Shown: positions 1 to 7,006, counted from the first letter of the stretch. The stretch: DNA of 7,744 nucleotides from an uncultured Flavobacteriaceae bacterium (GCA_947311745.1 CAMZLT010000155.1:1-7744); one strand, 5' to 3'. The notes: a model not told the origin generated them from the sequence alone. A program made the numbers and translations.

Positions 1-735
1 ATTAATAAAGATACTAGTCATTTTAGAGTTTTAAATCTTGTTGGAAATCCAATGAACGAAGCACGAACATCGTATTTTCACAATTCATTAGGTGGTTATC
101 ACGCAGCAAAACCTCGTAGGTATCAAGAGTTATTTGAATACCAAATTGCAAAGATGAATGAGGAAACTTTAAATATGCTTAACACCAAATACATTATTTT
201 TCAAGATAAAGAAGGAAATACTACTTACGAAAAAAACACAAATGCAAACGGAAATGCATGGTTTGTAAATAGCGTTTATGTTGCAGAATCCGCAGATGAT
301 GTAATAAAAATATTAGACACTTTGCCAACTAAAAAAGCTGCTGTTTTAAGTAAAGTTGCTTTACAAAAAAAGATAAAACACGCATTACCTAAAGCAACTT
401 ACGAAAAAGATTCTACAGCAATCATAAAATTAACGGATAAAAAAATTAATGAATTTACGTATCAAAGTTTTTCTAGTAAACCACAATTTGCAGTATTTTC
501 CGAAATGTTTTTTAACGATTGGGAAGCTAAAATTGACGGAAAACAAGTTCCGATTTATCGTGTAAATTATGTATTACGTGCTTTAGAAATCCCGAAAGGA
601 AAACATAGTATTGTCTTTACTTTTGTACCACATGTAGTCAAAACAGGAAACACTATTGTATTAATTTCGTACGCATTATTTTTTATAATTGTAGTTGGTT
701 GGTGGTTTTTTAGTAGGAAAAAAAGCAATTTATAA
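1..735 (+). CDS. YfhO family membrane protein, C-terminal part (5' end outside window)
   Basis: The reading frame is open from base 1 and ends with TAA at 733-735, giving 244 residues of a larger protein. An internal Met at 52 is not a real start, because the residues before it (FRVLNLVGNP) continue the same fold. Family members are large inner-membrane proteins with many N-terminal helices, a soluble C-terminal region and one last helix. In Firmicutes, YfhO is linked to glycosylation of cell-surface polymers; the role in Bacteroidota is not well defined. Visible support: the segment HNSLGGYHAAKPRRYQELFE, then LNTKYIIF, then a late beta-rich stretch with FFNDWEAKIDGK and VPIYRVNYVLRALEIPKGKH, which resembles the typical YfhO ending 'W.a.vDGk.vpvyraNy..RAv.vpaG.H'. 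One transmembrane helix (GNTIVLISYALFFIIVVGWW) precedes a basic tail. No convincing terminator follows. The family is fairly sure, the substrate unknown. Confidence 0.85.
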   Translation: MNKDTSHFRVLNLVGNPMNEARTSYFHNSLGGYHAAKPRRYQELFEYQIAKMNEETLNMLNTKYIIFQDKEGNTTYEKNTNANGNAWFVNSVYVAESADDVIKILDTLPTKKAAVLSKVALQKKIKHALPKATYEKDSTAIIKLTDKKINEFTYQSFSSKPQFAVFSEMFFNDWEAKIDGKQVPIYRVNYVLRALEIPKGKHSIVFTFVPHVVKTGNTIVLISYALFFIIVVGWWFFSRKKSNL

Positions 736-1187
736 AATAAATTATACTAGTTTGATTTCAAATGATGTGTACTAAATTTTAAATTAGATGAAATTTAAAA
801 ATCTTGCCTAATTTTTATTAAAAATACTTTTACTTTTATAATTTTAGATATAATACCATTATGATATATAAAATAATTCATATCTATTTAGAAATTTAAG
901 ACCTCTATTTTTTTATTTTATTTTTATAAAAATGAAACAACCACTTGATTTACAAATATTTATTTAATTGTAAAAGTACCAACTAAAGTTATAAAAGAAA
1001 AAAGACTGTAAAAATACAGCCTCTTATACATTTCTATAATTTAAATCCAAAAAAAATACTCACTTTAATAAACTATATGTATCATTCTAATGTGTAAGAT
1101 TAATTTATTAATATGATGTGTTTAGGTTTTATATGTATTTACCTTTTCACAACAAAAATCTTTTATGGTTTTTTAAAAGAATAATAT
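736..1187. other. AT-rich intergenic gap without a supported gene
   Basis: This 452-base stretch separates the end of the YfhO gene from the end of the TM2-domain gene, so it is a convergent gap. I read both strands and found only tiny chance frames, such as an 11-codon one at 931-966 (+) and a 23-codon one that runs through the terminator (-). The only structured element I can support is the minus-strand terminator at 1000-1025. It leaves a 162-base 3' untranslated stretch on the TM2 transcript. No repeats, RNA gene or decayed coding region were recognised, although decay in such AT-rich DNA would be hard to see by eye. Confidence 0.6.
1000..1025 (-). terminator. Rho-independent terminator of the TM2-domain gene
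   Basis: Read on the minus strand, AAGAGGCTGTA and TACAGTCTTTT form an 11-bp stem around a TTTT loop, with two G-T wobbles, and a run of T follows (complement of 998-1003). On the plus strand the wobbles become A-C mismatches, so the hairpin favours minus-strand transcription. It lies 162 bases past the TM2 stop codon. Confidence 0.65.
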
Positions 1188-1565
1188 TTAGAATGTTTTA
1201 TCGTAAGAACCATCCTTTGGCTGTAAATCTCCAATTAAAATTCTAATAAAGTCTATTAAAACCCAAACACCAAGTCCTCCAAGAGTGAAAATTTGAACTA
1301 TTCCTTGCCAAGTGTATCCTAAATAGAAACGGTGAATACCAATAGCACCTACAAAAAAGCAGAGCAAAGCTGCTACGATTTGGCTTTTTCCAGAATTTGT
1401 AGTAGCAACATTTACTGCATAAGTTTCCGTTGTTTTATCTTCTTTTTTTAATTCACTACTAGTTTCAGTGTTAGAAACTTTTTTCACAGGAAACGAAGCA
1501 TAAGAATTGAAAGCAAAAGTTAAAAAAAATAAAATTACTAAACTAAATGATAATTGTTTTTTCAT
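1188..1565 (-). CDS. Exported TM2 domain-containing protein
   Basis: This 125-residue protein starts with a signal peptide (about residues 1-23, MKKQ then LVILFFLTFAFNSYA). A polar Ser/Thr/Lys/Glu linker follows at about 24-58. The TM2 domain fills about 60-112: helix 1 AALLCFFVGAIGIHRFYLG, a short turn, then helix 2 GGLGVWVLIDFIRILIG. The 'G.hrFYLG' and 'D..ri' signatures of TM2 are intact. TM2 proteins are small two-helix membrane proteins of unclear biochemical function; exported forms of this size are common in Bacteroidota. The ATG at 1563-1565 is preferred because the signal peptide begins there and a -7 box (1594-1601) sits 28 bases upstream. The next gene diverges and its likely promoter overlaps this 5' end. 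Family sure, function unknown. Confidence 0.88.
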   Translation of the reverse strand: MKKQLSFSLVILFFLTFAFNSYASFPVKKVSNTETSSELKKEDKTTETYAVNVATTNSGKSQIVAALLCFFVGAIGIHRFYLGYTWQGIVQIFTLGGLGVWVLIDFIRILIGDLQPKDGSYDKTF

Positions 1566-1572
1566 ATATAAA

Positions 1573-1580
1573 AATTTTTG
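1573..1580 (+). promoter_or_regulatory. Possible -7 box for the gene at 1608
   Basis: AATTTTTG matches the Bacteroidota -7 consensus TAnnTTTG except at the first base, and TTG at 1554-1556 lies 16 bases upstream as a weak -33 element. It ends 27 bases before the proposed TTG start at 1608, similar to the 17-43 bases seen at the other genes here. It covers the alternative start at 1578, which argues against that start. In DNA this AT-rich, a one-mismatch box is weak evidence. Confidence 0.35.
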
Positions 1581-1593
1581 GTTAATATTGCCA

Positions 1594-1601
1594 CAAATAT
1601 A
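1594..1601 (-). promoter_or_regulatory. -7 box for the TM2-domain gene
   Basis: The minus strand reads TATATTTG, a full match to TAnnTTTG, ending 28 bases before the ATG at 1565. No clear TTTG -33 element lies at the expected distance, only a T-rich run. Transcription would start near 1587. Confidence 0.5.
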
Positions 1602-1607
1602 TATAAA

Positions 1608-2510
1608 TTGGATAATAAAACTTATTTATTCCTTACTTTTTTTTTATCTTTTTTCATTTGTAGTGGTCAAATTGAAAAAAATAAACAATACGATTATGAT
1701 TATATTGGCAATCTAACTATTTTAGATACTATTCTGTTAACATATCGAGTAAAATTTGATATTGTAAAAACAAAAATTACAGGAGTTTCATACACAGATA
1801 TAGGTGGATTAGATGAAACAAAATCTAAAATAGTTGGTACATATAATTATGAAAATAATGAAATGATATTTGAGGAAAGTGAAATTTTATATACCAAATC
1901 CATTTTTAGTGAAGCTGATTTTTGTTTTATATATGGAAAAGGGAAGTTGTTTTTAAAGAAAAATAAATCTATTTTAAAAGGTAATTTTGTAGGTCGTTTA
2001 AAAAATAAAGAAAATTGTGTAGATGGAAAATTCTATTTGATTGGTATAAAATCTGTAGAAAAGAAAATAGAAAAATTAACTAAAAGGGTAAAAAAAATCT
2101 CTAAATTTAAAAAATTAGATCAAAAATCTAAAGAATTATTTAAAAAAGAATCTCTAATGGAACATTTCAAACCAAGTGTTTTAAAAAGTGAAGAAAATTT
2201 ATCTGTTTTTTGGAAAGGTAAAAATGCTAAAATTGAAATTTGGGATAATCAAACAGAAGATGGAGATATTATTTCGATTATTCATAACGGAAAAAATATA
2301 TTAACAGATTACGAGATAAAAAAAAGAAAAAAAACTATTATTTTAAATTTAATCAAAGGTAAAAATAAAATAATTGTTATTGCAAAAAACGAGGGTCTTG
2401 TAGCACCTAATACCGCTACAATTAATTTACTCGATAAAAACAAAGTTCTAAATATTACAACAGAATTGAATTTAAATAAAAAAACATCAATTACATTAAT
2501 AGTTAATTAA
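1608..2510 (+). CDS. Exported protein of unknown function, probable TTG start
   Basis: I do not recognise a named family. From TTG at 1608 the protein has 300 residues, starting with a signal peptide (MDNK, then YLFLTFFLSFFICSGQ, cleavage after Gln). A TTG at 1578 would add ten residues but falls inside a possible promoter box, and no in-frame ATG precedes the hydrophobic segment. The N-terminal half (about 30-135) is beta-rich with TGVSYTDIGGLDETKSKIVG and a short Cys-containing strand (ADFCFIYGKG), resembling small periplasmic or lipid-anchored Bacteroidota proteins. A Lys-rich helical linker follows at about 140-185. The C-terminal part (about 200-300) looks like a separate beta domain: IEIWDNQTEDGDIISIIHNG, later LNLIKGKNKIIVIAKNEG and PNTATINL. 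I recall this D-x(4)-DGD...NG...PNTA pattern from other exported Bacteroidota proteins, without a known function. The stop lies 34 bases from the convergent receptor gene, with no strong hairpin between. The coding frame is sound; function unknown. Confidence 0.75.
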   Translation: MDNKTYLFLTFFLSFFICSGQIEKNKQYDYDYIGNLTILDTILLTYRVKFDIVKTKITGVSYTDIGGLDETKSKIVGTYNYENNEMIFEESEILYTKSIFSEADFCFIYGKGKLFLKKNKSILKGNFVGRLKNKENCVDGKFYLIGIKSVEKKIEKLTKRVKKISKFKKLDQKSKELFKKESLMEHFKPSVLKSEENLSVFWKGKNAKIEIWDNQTEDGDIISIIHNGKNILTDYEIKKRKKTIILNLIKGKNKIIVIAKNEGLVAPNTATINLLDKNKVLNITTELNLNKKTSITLIVN

Positions 2511-2544
2511 TTTTATACCTCACAATGGTATTACAAATAAACTT

Positions 2545-4359
2545 TTAAAACCTATAAGTAACTCCTGTAAACCAATTTCCTTTTGGCATTGGCACATTAT
2601 CTTTTTCGGAAAATTTGGTATTAAAAACATTATTTACTACAACAAAAATTTTAAATGATTTATAATTACCTGCTATTTTAAAATCTAGTAATTGATAGGT
2701 GTCTAATGGTCTTTCTATATATCTATAACTTATAGTTTGTGTAATATTTTTAAAAAATTGACTTTGATATTCTGCTGTAAAATGGTGTTTTATAGAAGTA
2801 TTTATCAAATATCTAGAACTATAAACCTCTATATCCTTATAATCATCATCTAGTAAAGTATATCCTAATTTTAAACTTTGATTATGATTAGCAACTTTAA
2901 AATTTTGTTGTATGTTTATTTCAATTCCGTTAGTGGTTATTCTACGTAAATTAGTTGCTAAATAAAACGGACTACTAGCTGTTTCTTTAACATAATCAAT
3001 TAAATTTTTAGCATTTCTACTAAAAATAGCAGTTTCTAAATTAAAATTTTTCTTTCTAAATTTCAAACCTATTTCTTGTGCAAATGCTTCTTCTGGTTTT
3101 AAATTTTCATTACCTGATAAAAAATTAGAGATATTTATGTACATTTCTGTATAAGATGGAATTCGATACGAAGTTCCAAAATTCCAATACAATTTTAAAT
3201 TATCTGTTGCTTGGTAACCTACATCCATCCCTGGGAATAGTTTACTATCAAAATCTGAAAAATAAGTAATAGAAACCCCTGGTGTAACATCTAATTTCCC
3301 ATCGGCAAAAGTAAAACGATGTTCTAAAAATCCATTTGCTAAAAAACGTTCTTGATTACCTAAATTATTACTCGAAAGAGTAACTTGTGCAACTTCAAAA
3401 CCAACGCCTGTAATTCCCATTTTAGAGGTATATGCTGTATTTAATAGCATTCCCATTTTATTAGAAATATTAAAATTTCTTGAAAAACTAGGGTCTTCGC
3501 GTTTTAACAAAAACATATCTTGGTTTCGTTTCCAGAAAATTTTTGGTTTAAACGTTAAATTATTTTTCGTGATTTTTGTAGATACACCTACAAGGCTGGT
3601 TTGTGTTTCTTCGTATTCGTTAAAAACAGGCGTGTTGGTATAAAAATTATTTGCACCGAATTTTCTTTCGGCAAAAGTTGCAAGTAACGTAATTGGTATT
3701 TTGGTTTCAAAAGTACTTTTTAAGAAATAATTTTGATTTTTAAAATCGGTATTTTCACGATAACCATCCGATATATTGTTTGAAAACTGAATTATATGAT
3801 GTGAATTTTTCATTTTCTTTGAAGCAGAAACACTTCCATTTATATGGTTATACGAACCATAATTCATGTTAAGATTTACAGCATCTTTTTTTGTTTTTTT
3901 AGTTACAATATTTATTGCTCCAGAAAAAGCATTTTGTCCAAAAATACGAGCTGCAGGTCCTTTTATTATTTCAATTCGTTCTATGTTTTCTAACGGAATC
4001 ATACTATTTAAAGCATGATGCCCAGTTTGTGGATCTTCTACTTTAATACCATCTATTAAAATTAATGTTTGTTCAAAATTCCCACCACGAATATAAATAT
4101 CGGCTTGCATACCAGCAACACCTCTTCTGCGAATATCAATTCCAGAAATATTTTGTAGTAAGTCGTTTACATTAGTTGCAGTACTGTTTTGTATATCTAA
4201 ATTAGATACTACAGTAATGGTTCTTGAATTTTTTAAAAAAGGTAAATCAATCCTACTAGAGGTGATTAAAACCGAATCTAATTGTTCCGCTTTTTTCTTT
4301 TGAGCTAACAACAAAAATGGTACTATAATTATAATAAGTGCAATTATATTTTTATTCAT
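2545..4359 (-). CDS. BtuB-like TonB-dependent outer membrane receptor
   Basis: This 604-residue protein should be an outer-membrane gated pore that imports a scarce ligand using TonB/ExbBD energy. It has a signal peptide (about 1-20, ending LLLAQ), a TonB-box-like segment near 26-35 (EQLDSVLITS), a plug domain at about 41-155 and a beta barrel from about 165 to the last residue, an aromatic Phe (TYRF). Plug landmarks are VNDLLQNISGIDIRRRG, IYIRGGNFEQTLILIDG, VEDPQTGHH and IERIEIIKGPAARIFGQNAF. Length and plug are closest to the BtuB/vitamin B12 group (E. coli BtuB is about the same size). It is not a SusC type: there is no carboxypeptidase-like N-terminal domain and no SusD partner nearby. 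No cobalamin riboswitch is visible in its 125-base upstream gap, so B12 as ligand is only a suggestion; other corrinoids, siderophores or peptides are possible. It is transcribed alone from a -7 box at 4382-4389. Confidence 0.9.
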   Translation of the reverse strand: MNKNIIALIIIIVPFLLLAQKKKAEQLDSVLITSSRIDLPFLKNSRTITVVSNLDIQNSTATNVNDLLQNISGIDIRRRGVAGMQADIYIRGGNFEQTLILIDGIKVEDPQTGHHALNSMIPLENIERIEIIKGPAARIFGQNAFSGAINIVTKKTKKDAVNLNMNYGSYNHINGSVSASKKMKNSHHIIQFSNNISDGYRENTDFKNQNYFLKSTFETKIPITLLATFAERKFGANNFYTNTPVFNEYEETQTSLVGVSTKITKNNLTFKPKIFWKRNQDMFLLKREDPSFSRNFNISNKMGMLLNTAYTSKMGITGVGFEVAQVTLSSNNLGNQERFLANGFLEHRFTFADGKLDVTPGVSITYFSDFDSKLFPGMDVGYQATDNLKLYWNFGTSYRIPSYTEMYINISNFLSGNENLKPEEAFAQEIGLKFRKKNFNLETAIFSRNAKNLIDYVKETASSPFYLATNLRRITTNGIEINIQQNFKVANHNQSLKLGYTLLDDDYKDIEVYSSRYLINTSIKHHFTAEYQSQFFKNITQTISYRYIERPLDTYQLLDFKIAGNYKSFKIFVVVNNVFNTKFSEKDNVPMPKGNWFTGVTYRF

Positions 4360-4381
4360 CTTTTTTATTTTTAGTTTGCCG

Positions 4382-4389
4382 CAAATCTA
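4382..4389 (-). promoter_or_regulatory. -7 box for the TonB-dependent receptor
   Basis: The minus strand reads TAGATTTG, a full match to TAnnTTTG, ending 22 bases before the receptor ATG. A TTTA lies about 19 bases upstream as an imperfect -33 element. I see no riboswitch-like structure or clear operator in the leader, which is only about 16 bases long by this reading. Confidence 0.55.
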
Positions 4390-4430
4390 TACTTATTTGT
4401 ATTAATTCTAAATAAAAAAATGACAATTTA

Positions 4431-4464
4431 TTTGCGAAAAATATTAATTATTAATGTAGTTTTG
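4431..4464 (+). promoter_or_regulatory. Promoter of the coiled-coil membrane protein gene
   Basis: TTTG at 4431-4434, a 22-base spacer, then TAGTTTTG at 4457-4464 fit both halves of the Bacteroidota sigma-A promoter. The -7 box ends 20 bases before the ATG at 4485. It lies back to back with the receptor's promoter. Confidence 0.6.
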
Positions 4465-4484
4465 TTCTTTAATCAGTCGCTATT

Positions 4485-5087
4485 ATGAAAACTAAAAATC
4501 TAGTACTTTTATTTATACTATTCTCTTTTGGAACTATTTTTTCACAAGGAAAACAAAATCAAGAACTTATTGATAAAGCTTTACAGACCGAAAATTTAGA
4601 AAATCAATTTACTATATTATTGGATAAATCGCCAAATTTTCAACAGTTTAAAAATATAAAGCAAGTAAACTTAAATAAGTATAAAAAGAATTTTAAAGAT
4701 TCTTTAAAGGCAATTTCAATGAAATTTAGCAATGCATATGCTAAAATAGCTACTCAACAGCAAAAAATTGATAAATTAAAACAAGAAATTGACAAATTAA
4801 ATAACCATGTTTCGAATATATCAAAAGATAAAGATTCTATTTCGTTTTTTGGCACACGAGTAAGCAAAGCTACTTATAACACTATTTTATGGTCTTTAAT
4901 TTTGGGTTTGTTGGCTACTACTTTACTGTTATTGTTTAAATTCAGAAGTAGTAATTCTGTAACGAAAGAAGCTAAAAAATCACTTTTAGATTTAGAGGAG
5001 GAGTTTGAACAACACCGTAAAAAAGCCTTAGAACGCGAACAAGTTTTGCGTAGAAAATTACAAGACGAAATTAACAAGCAACGCTAA
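4485..5087 (+). CDS. Coiled-coil protein with signal sequence and one membrane helix
   Basis: This 200-residue protein has an N-terminal signal sequence (about 1-20, ending TIFSQ) and a helical region with a coiled coil at about 85-115 (heptads around QQQKIDKLKQEIDKLNNHVS). One transmembrane helix follows at about 133-152 (NTILWSLILGLLATTLLLLF), then a charged coiled-coil tail at 160-200 (EEEFEQHRKKALEREQVLRR). The tail would be cytoplasmic if the coiled coil before the helix is periplasmic. I recall close flavobacterial relatives with the FFG...SK..YN..LW motif and the EFEQHRKKALEREQ tail annotated as 'tRNA (guanine-N1)-methyltransferase'. Nothing here supports that: there is no SAM-binding or SPOUT knot signature, and the protein is membrane-bound. 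It is better called a conserved membrane protein of unknown function. It has its own promoter and ends 16 bases before a strong terminator. The architecture is clear, the role unknown. Confidence 0.85.
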   Translation: MKTKNLVLLFILFSFGTIFSQGKQNQELIDKALQTENLENQFTILLDKSPNFQQFKNIKQVNLNKYKKNFKDSLKAISMKFSNAYAKIATQQQKIDKLKQEIDKLNNHVSNISKDKDSISFFGTRVSKATYNTILWSLILGLLATTLLLLFKFRSSNSVTKEAKKSLLDLEEEFEQHRKKALEREQVLRRKLQDEINKQR

Positions 5088-5103
5088 TAATACCATTTTT
5101 AGG

Positions 5104-5146
5104 TATAAAAAACCCTTTTTATTTTTAATAAAAAGGGTTTTTTATA
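5104..5146. terminator. Strong bidirectional terminator between convergent genes
   Basis: A perfect 18-bp stem pairs 5104-5121 with 5129-5146 around a 7-base loop. Its core is AAAAAACCCTTTTT against AAAAAGGGTTTTTT, so a T run follows the GGG/CCC core on both strands. It ends the coiled-coil gene (stop at 5087) on the plus strand and the M42 peptidase gene (stop at 5150) on the minus strand. Confidence 0.9.
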
Positions 5147-5149
5147 AAC

Positions 5150-6241
5150 TTATTCAAAATAATTAAAACTACGTTTAGGGTCTAATTGTAATATGGTTTC
5201 ATAAATCAATTTTATTACATTTTCTACATCTTCTTTATGTACCATTTCTACCGTAGTATGCATGTATCGCAATGCCAATGATATCAAAGCACTAGGTACA
5301 CCTCCGTTTGAATATGCAAAAGCATCGGTATCGGTTCCTGTCGCTCTAGATGAGGCATTTCGCTGAATTTTTATATTATTTTTTTCGGCAGTATCTTCAA
5401 TTAAATTTCGCAATCTATTATGTACCGCAGGAGCGTAACCAATAACAGGACCATCACCAGATTTAGTTTCGCCTTGTGTTTTTTTATCAATCATCGGTGT
5501 GGTTGTATCATGACAAACATCGGTAATTATTGCAATATCTGGCTTGATCGTTTCGGTAATCATTTGTGCACCACGTAAACCGATTTCCTCTTGTACAGAA
5601 TTGACAATATACAGTCCAAAAGGAAGTTTCTTTTTATTTTCTTTTAACAATCTAGCAACTTCGGCAATCATAAAACCACCCATTCTATTATCAATTGCTC
5701 TACATACAAAGTGATTTTCGTTTAAAATCATAAACTCATCAGGATACGTAATTACACAGCCAACCGTAACACCTAATTTGGTCACCTCTTCTTTACTTCG
5801 GCAACCAACATCGATAAAAATATTATCTAATTTTGGTGCTTTTTCCGAAGTTCCTTTTCTAGTGTGAATTGCAGGCCAGCCAAAAACACCTTTGATTATT
5901 TCTCCTTTTCTAGTATGGATATTTACCCTTTTGGAAGGTGCTATCTGATGATCCGAACCTCCATTTCTAATAACATATATAAATCCATCATCACTTATAT
6001 AATTAACATACCACGAAATTTCATCGGCATGCCCTTCGATTACCACTTTAAATTTTGCATCTGGATTAATTACACCAACTGCTGTTCCATAATTATCGGT
6101 AAAAAAAGAATCTACATATGGTTTTAAATATGCCATCCATATTTTTTGTCCTTCGGTTTCATAACCTGTTGGCGATGCATTATTAAGGTATTTTTCTAAA
6201 AAATGCATTGATTTTTTAGTAAGAATTTCTGATTTGCTCAT
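5150..6241 (-). CDS. M42 family metallo-aminopeptidase
   Basis: This 363-residue protein matches the usual length of M42 peptidases (glutamyl aminopeptidase/TET/FrvX group). These are cytoplasmic two-metal aminopeptidases that form large hollow dodecamers and trim peptides after proteasome- or Lon-type digestion. The expected ligands can be read in order: His71 and Asp73 in EGHADE, Asp184 in RAIDNRMGG (bridging), the Glu218-Glu219 pair in VQEEIG (catalytic base and metal ligand), Asp241 in ITDVCHD, and His328 in YMHTTVE. The PA dimerisation-type insert of the family corresponds to about residues 85-170. There is no signal peptide, which fits the cytosol. Substrate preference cannot be read from sequence; some relatives are misnamed endoglucanases. 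It starts at ATG 6239-6241, 20 bases after a full -7 box, and diverges from the DUF4294 gene. It is probably intact and active. Confidence 0.93.
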   Translation of the reverse strand: MSKSEILTKKSMHFLEKYLNNASPTGYETEGQKIWMAYLKPYVDSFFTDNYGTAVGVINPDAKFKVVIEGHADEISWYVNYISDDGFIYVIRNGGSDHQIAPSKRVNIHTRKGEIIKGVFGWPAIHTRKGTSEKAPKLDNIFIDVGCRSKEEVTKLGVTVGCVITYPDEFMILNENHFVCRAIDNRMGGFMIAEVARLLKENKKKLPFGLYIVNSVQEEIGLRGAQMITETIKPDIAIITDVCHDTTTPMIDKKTQGETKSGDGPVIGYAPAVHNRLRNLIEDTAEKNNIKIQRNASSRATGTDTDAFAYSNGGVPSALISLALRYMHTTVEMVHKEDVENVIKLIYETILQLDPKRSFNYFE

Positions 6242-6261
6242 TTTTATAAAATTTATTGTTT

Positions 6262-6269
6262 CAAAAGTA
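6262..6269 (-). promoter_or_regulatory. -7 box for the M42 peptidase gene
   Basis: The minus strand reads TACTTTTG, a full match to TAnnTTTG, ending 20 bases before the ATG. No matching -33 TTTG is seen at 17-23 bases upstream. Confidence 0.5.
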
Positions 6270-6290
6270 GCAAAATTTAATCTAATAATC

Positions 6291-6298
6291 TATTTTTG
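6291..6298 (+). promoter_or_regulatory. -7 box for the DUF4294 gene
   Basis: TATTTTTG fully matches TAnnTTTG and ends 27 bases before the ATG at 6326. It lies back to back with the M42 promoter within the 84-base gap. No good -33 element is visible. Confidence 0.5.
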
Positions 6299-6325
6299 GA
6301 ACGATTTTAGTGCCTCTTATTTAGA

Positions 6326-7006
6326 ATGAAAAATATTTTATACATCGTATTTATTTTTAGTTTTTTTTCGTTGTTTTCGCAACGAAAAAATAAAGAAATA
6401 ATTATTGACGATAAAGTATTGATTGAAGGCGATACTATTGAATTTAATTTAGACGAAGTAAAAGTATTTAACAAACTAAAATTTAAAGACTCTAAAGAGC
6501 GAAGGTACTATTATTGGTATCGTAAAAAAGTACACAAAGCCTATCCTTATGCAAAACAAACAGCAACGATTTTAAAAGAAATTGACGAAAATTTAAAAAA
6601 ACTAAAATCTAAACGAAAAAAAAGAAAGTACATTAGAAAGGCTCAAAAATATTTAAATGAGGAATTTAAAGGACAATTAAAAAAATTAACTAGAACGGAA
6701 GGTAAAATTTTAATTCGCTTAATCCATAGACAAACTGGCGAAACAGTTTTTAGTTTAATAAAAAAATATCGTTCTGGTTGGAAAGCTTTTTGGTATGATA
6801 CTACCGCAAAAGTATTCAAATTATCTTTAAAAAAAGAATACCATCCAGAATCTAAAGCACTTGATTTTTTGGTGGAAGATATTTTACAACGAGCATTTGT
6901 TATAGAATCCCTACAAAAACAAGATAGTAAATTTAAAATTGACTATCTACAATTAAGTGCAAAATGGAAAAATATAGATATTATCAAAGAAATTGATAAT
7001 AGGTAA
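6326..7006 (+). CDS. Exported DUF4294 domain-containing protein
   Basis: This 226-residue protein has a signal peptide (about 1-19, ending FSLFSQ). A short beta segment follows (about 24-50, EIIIDDKVLIEGDTIEF), then the DUF4294 domain from about 55 to 200. Landmarks are YYYWYRKKVHKAYPYAK, a very basic helix (KKLKSKRKKRKYIRKAQKYL), LTRTEGKILIRLIHRQTGET and the aromatic stretch SGWKAFWYDTTAKVFKL, ending HPESKALDFLVEDILQ. DUF4294 proteins are conserved in Bacteroidota and of unknown function; the signal peptide places this one in the periplasm or at the outer membrane. I recall the pairing with an M42 peptidase from other flavobacteria, which I cannot check here. It has its own promoter at 6291-6298. 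The hairpin after it (7022-7048) has its T-rich side on the other strand, so this gene lacks an obvious terminator. Family fairly sure, function unknown. Confidence 0.88.
   Translation: MKNILYIVFIFSFFSLFSQRKNKEIIIDDKVLIEGDTIEFNLDEVKVFNKLKFKDSKERRYYYWYRKKVHKAYPYAKQTATILKEIDENLKKLKSKRKKRKYIRKAQKYLNEEFKGQLKKLTRTEGKILIRLIHRQTGETVFSLIKKYRSGWKAFWYDTTAKVFKLSLKKEYHPESKALDFLVEDILQRAFVIESLQKQDSKFKIDYLQLSAKWKNIDIIKEIDNR

Noticed and set aside
727..743. Hairpin at the end of the YfhO gene
   Set aside because: It is a 7-bp AT-only stem with a 3-base loop overlapping the stop codon and has no T tract, as expected by chance in such AT-rich DNA.
957..1029. 23-codon minus-strand frame through the terminator
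   Set aside because: It reads across the terminator stem, has no promoter and is expected by chance.
1507..1716. Plus-strand frame overlapping the TM2 start and the unknown gene
   Set aside because: It overlaps two better supported genes and shows low-complexity Lys/Ile content with no recognisable domain.
2515..2531. Possible terminator hairpin between the convergent unknown gene and receptor
   Set aside because: The stem is only 5 bp (ATACC/GGTAT) with a 7-base loop and no proper T run on either side, so it is too weak to call.
4360..4484. Cobalamin riboswitch upstream of the BtuB-like receptor
   Set aside because: No B12-box-like sequence or long structured leader is visible, and a good -7 box sits only 22 bases from the start codon.
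4874..5077. Open frame on the minus strand inside the coiled-coil gene
   Set aside because: It lies wholly within a well supported gene, has low-complexity Ser/Cys-rich content and has no promoter or family match.
5864..6127. Open frame on the plus strand inside the M42 peptidase gene
   Set aside because: It is antisense to conserved metal-binding motifs, and its composition looks like a by-product of the real frame.
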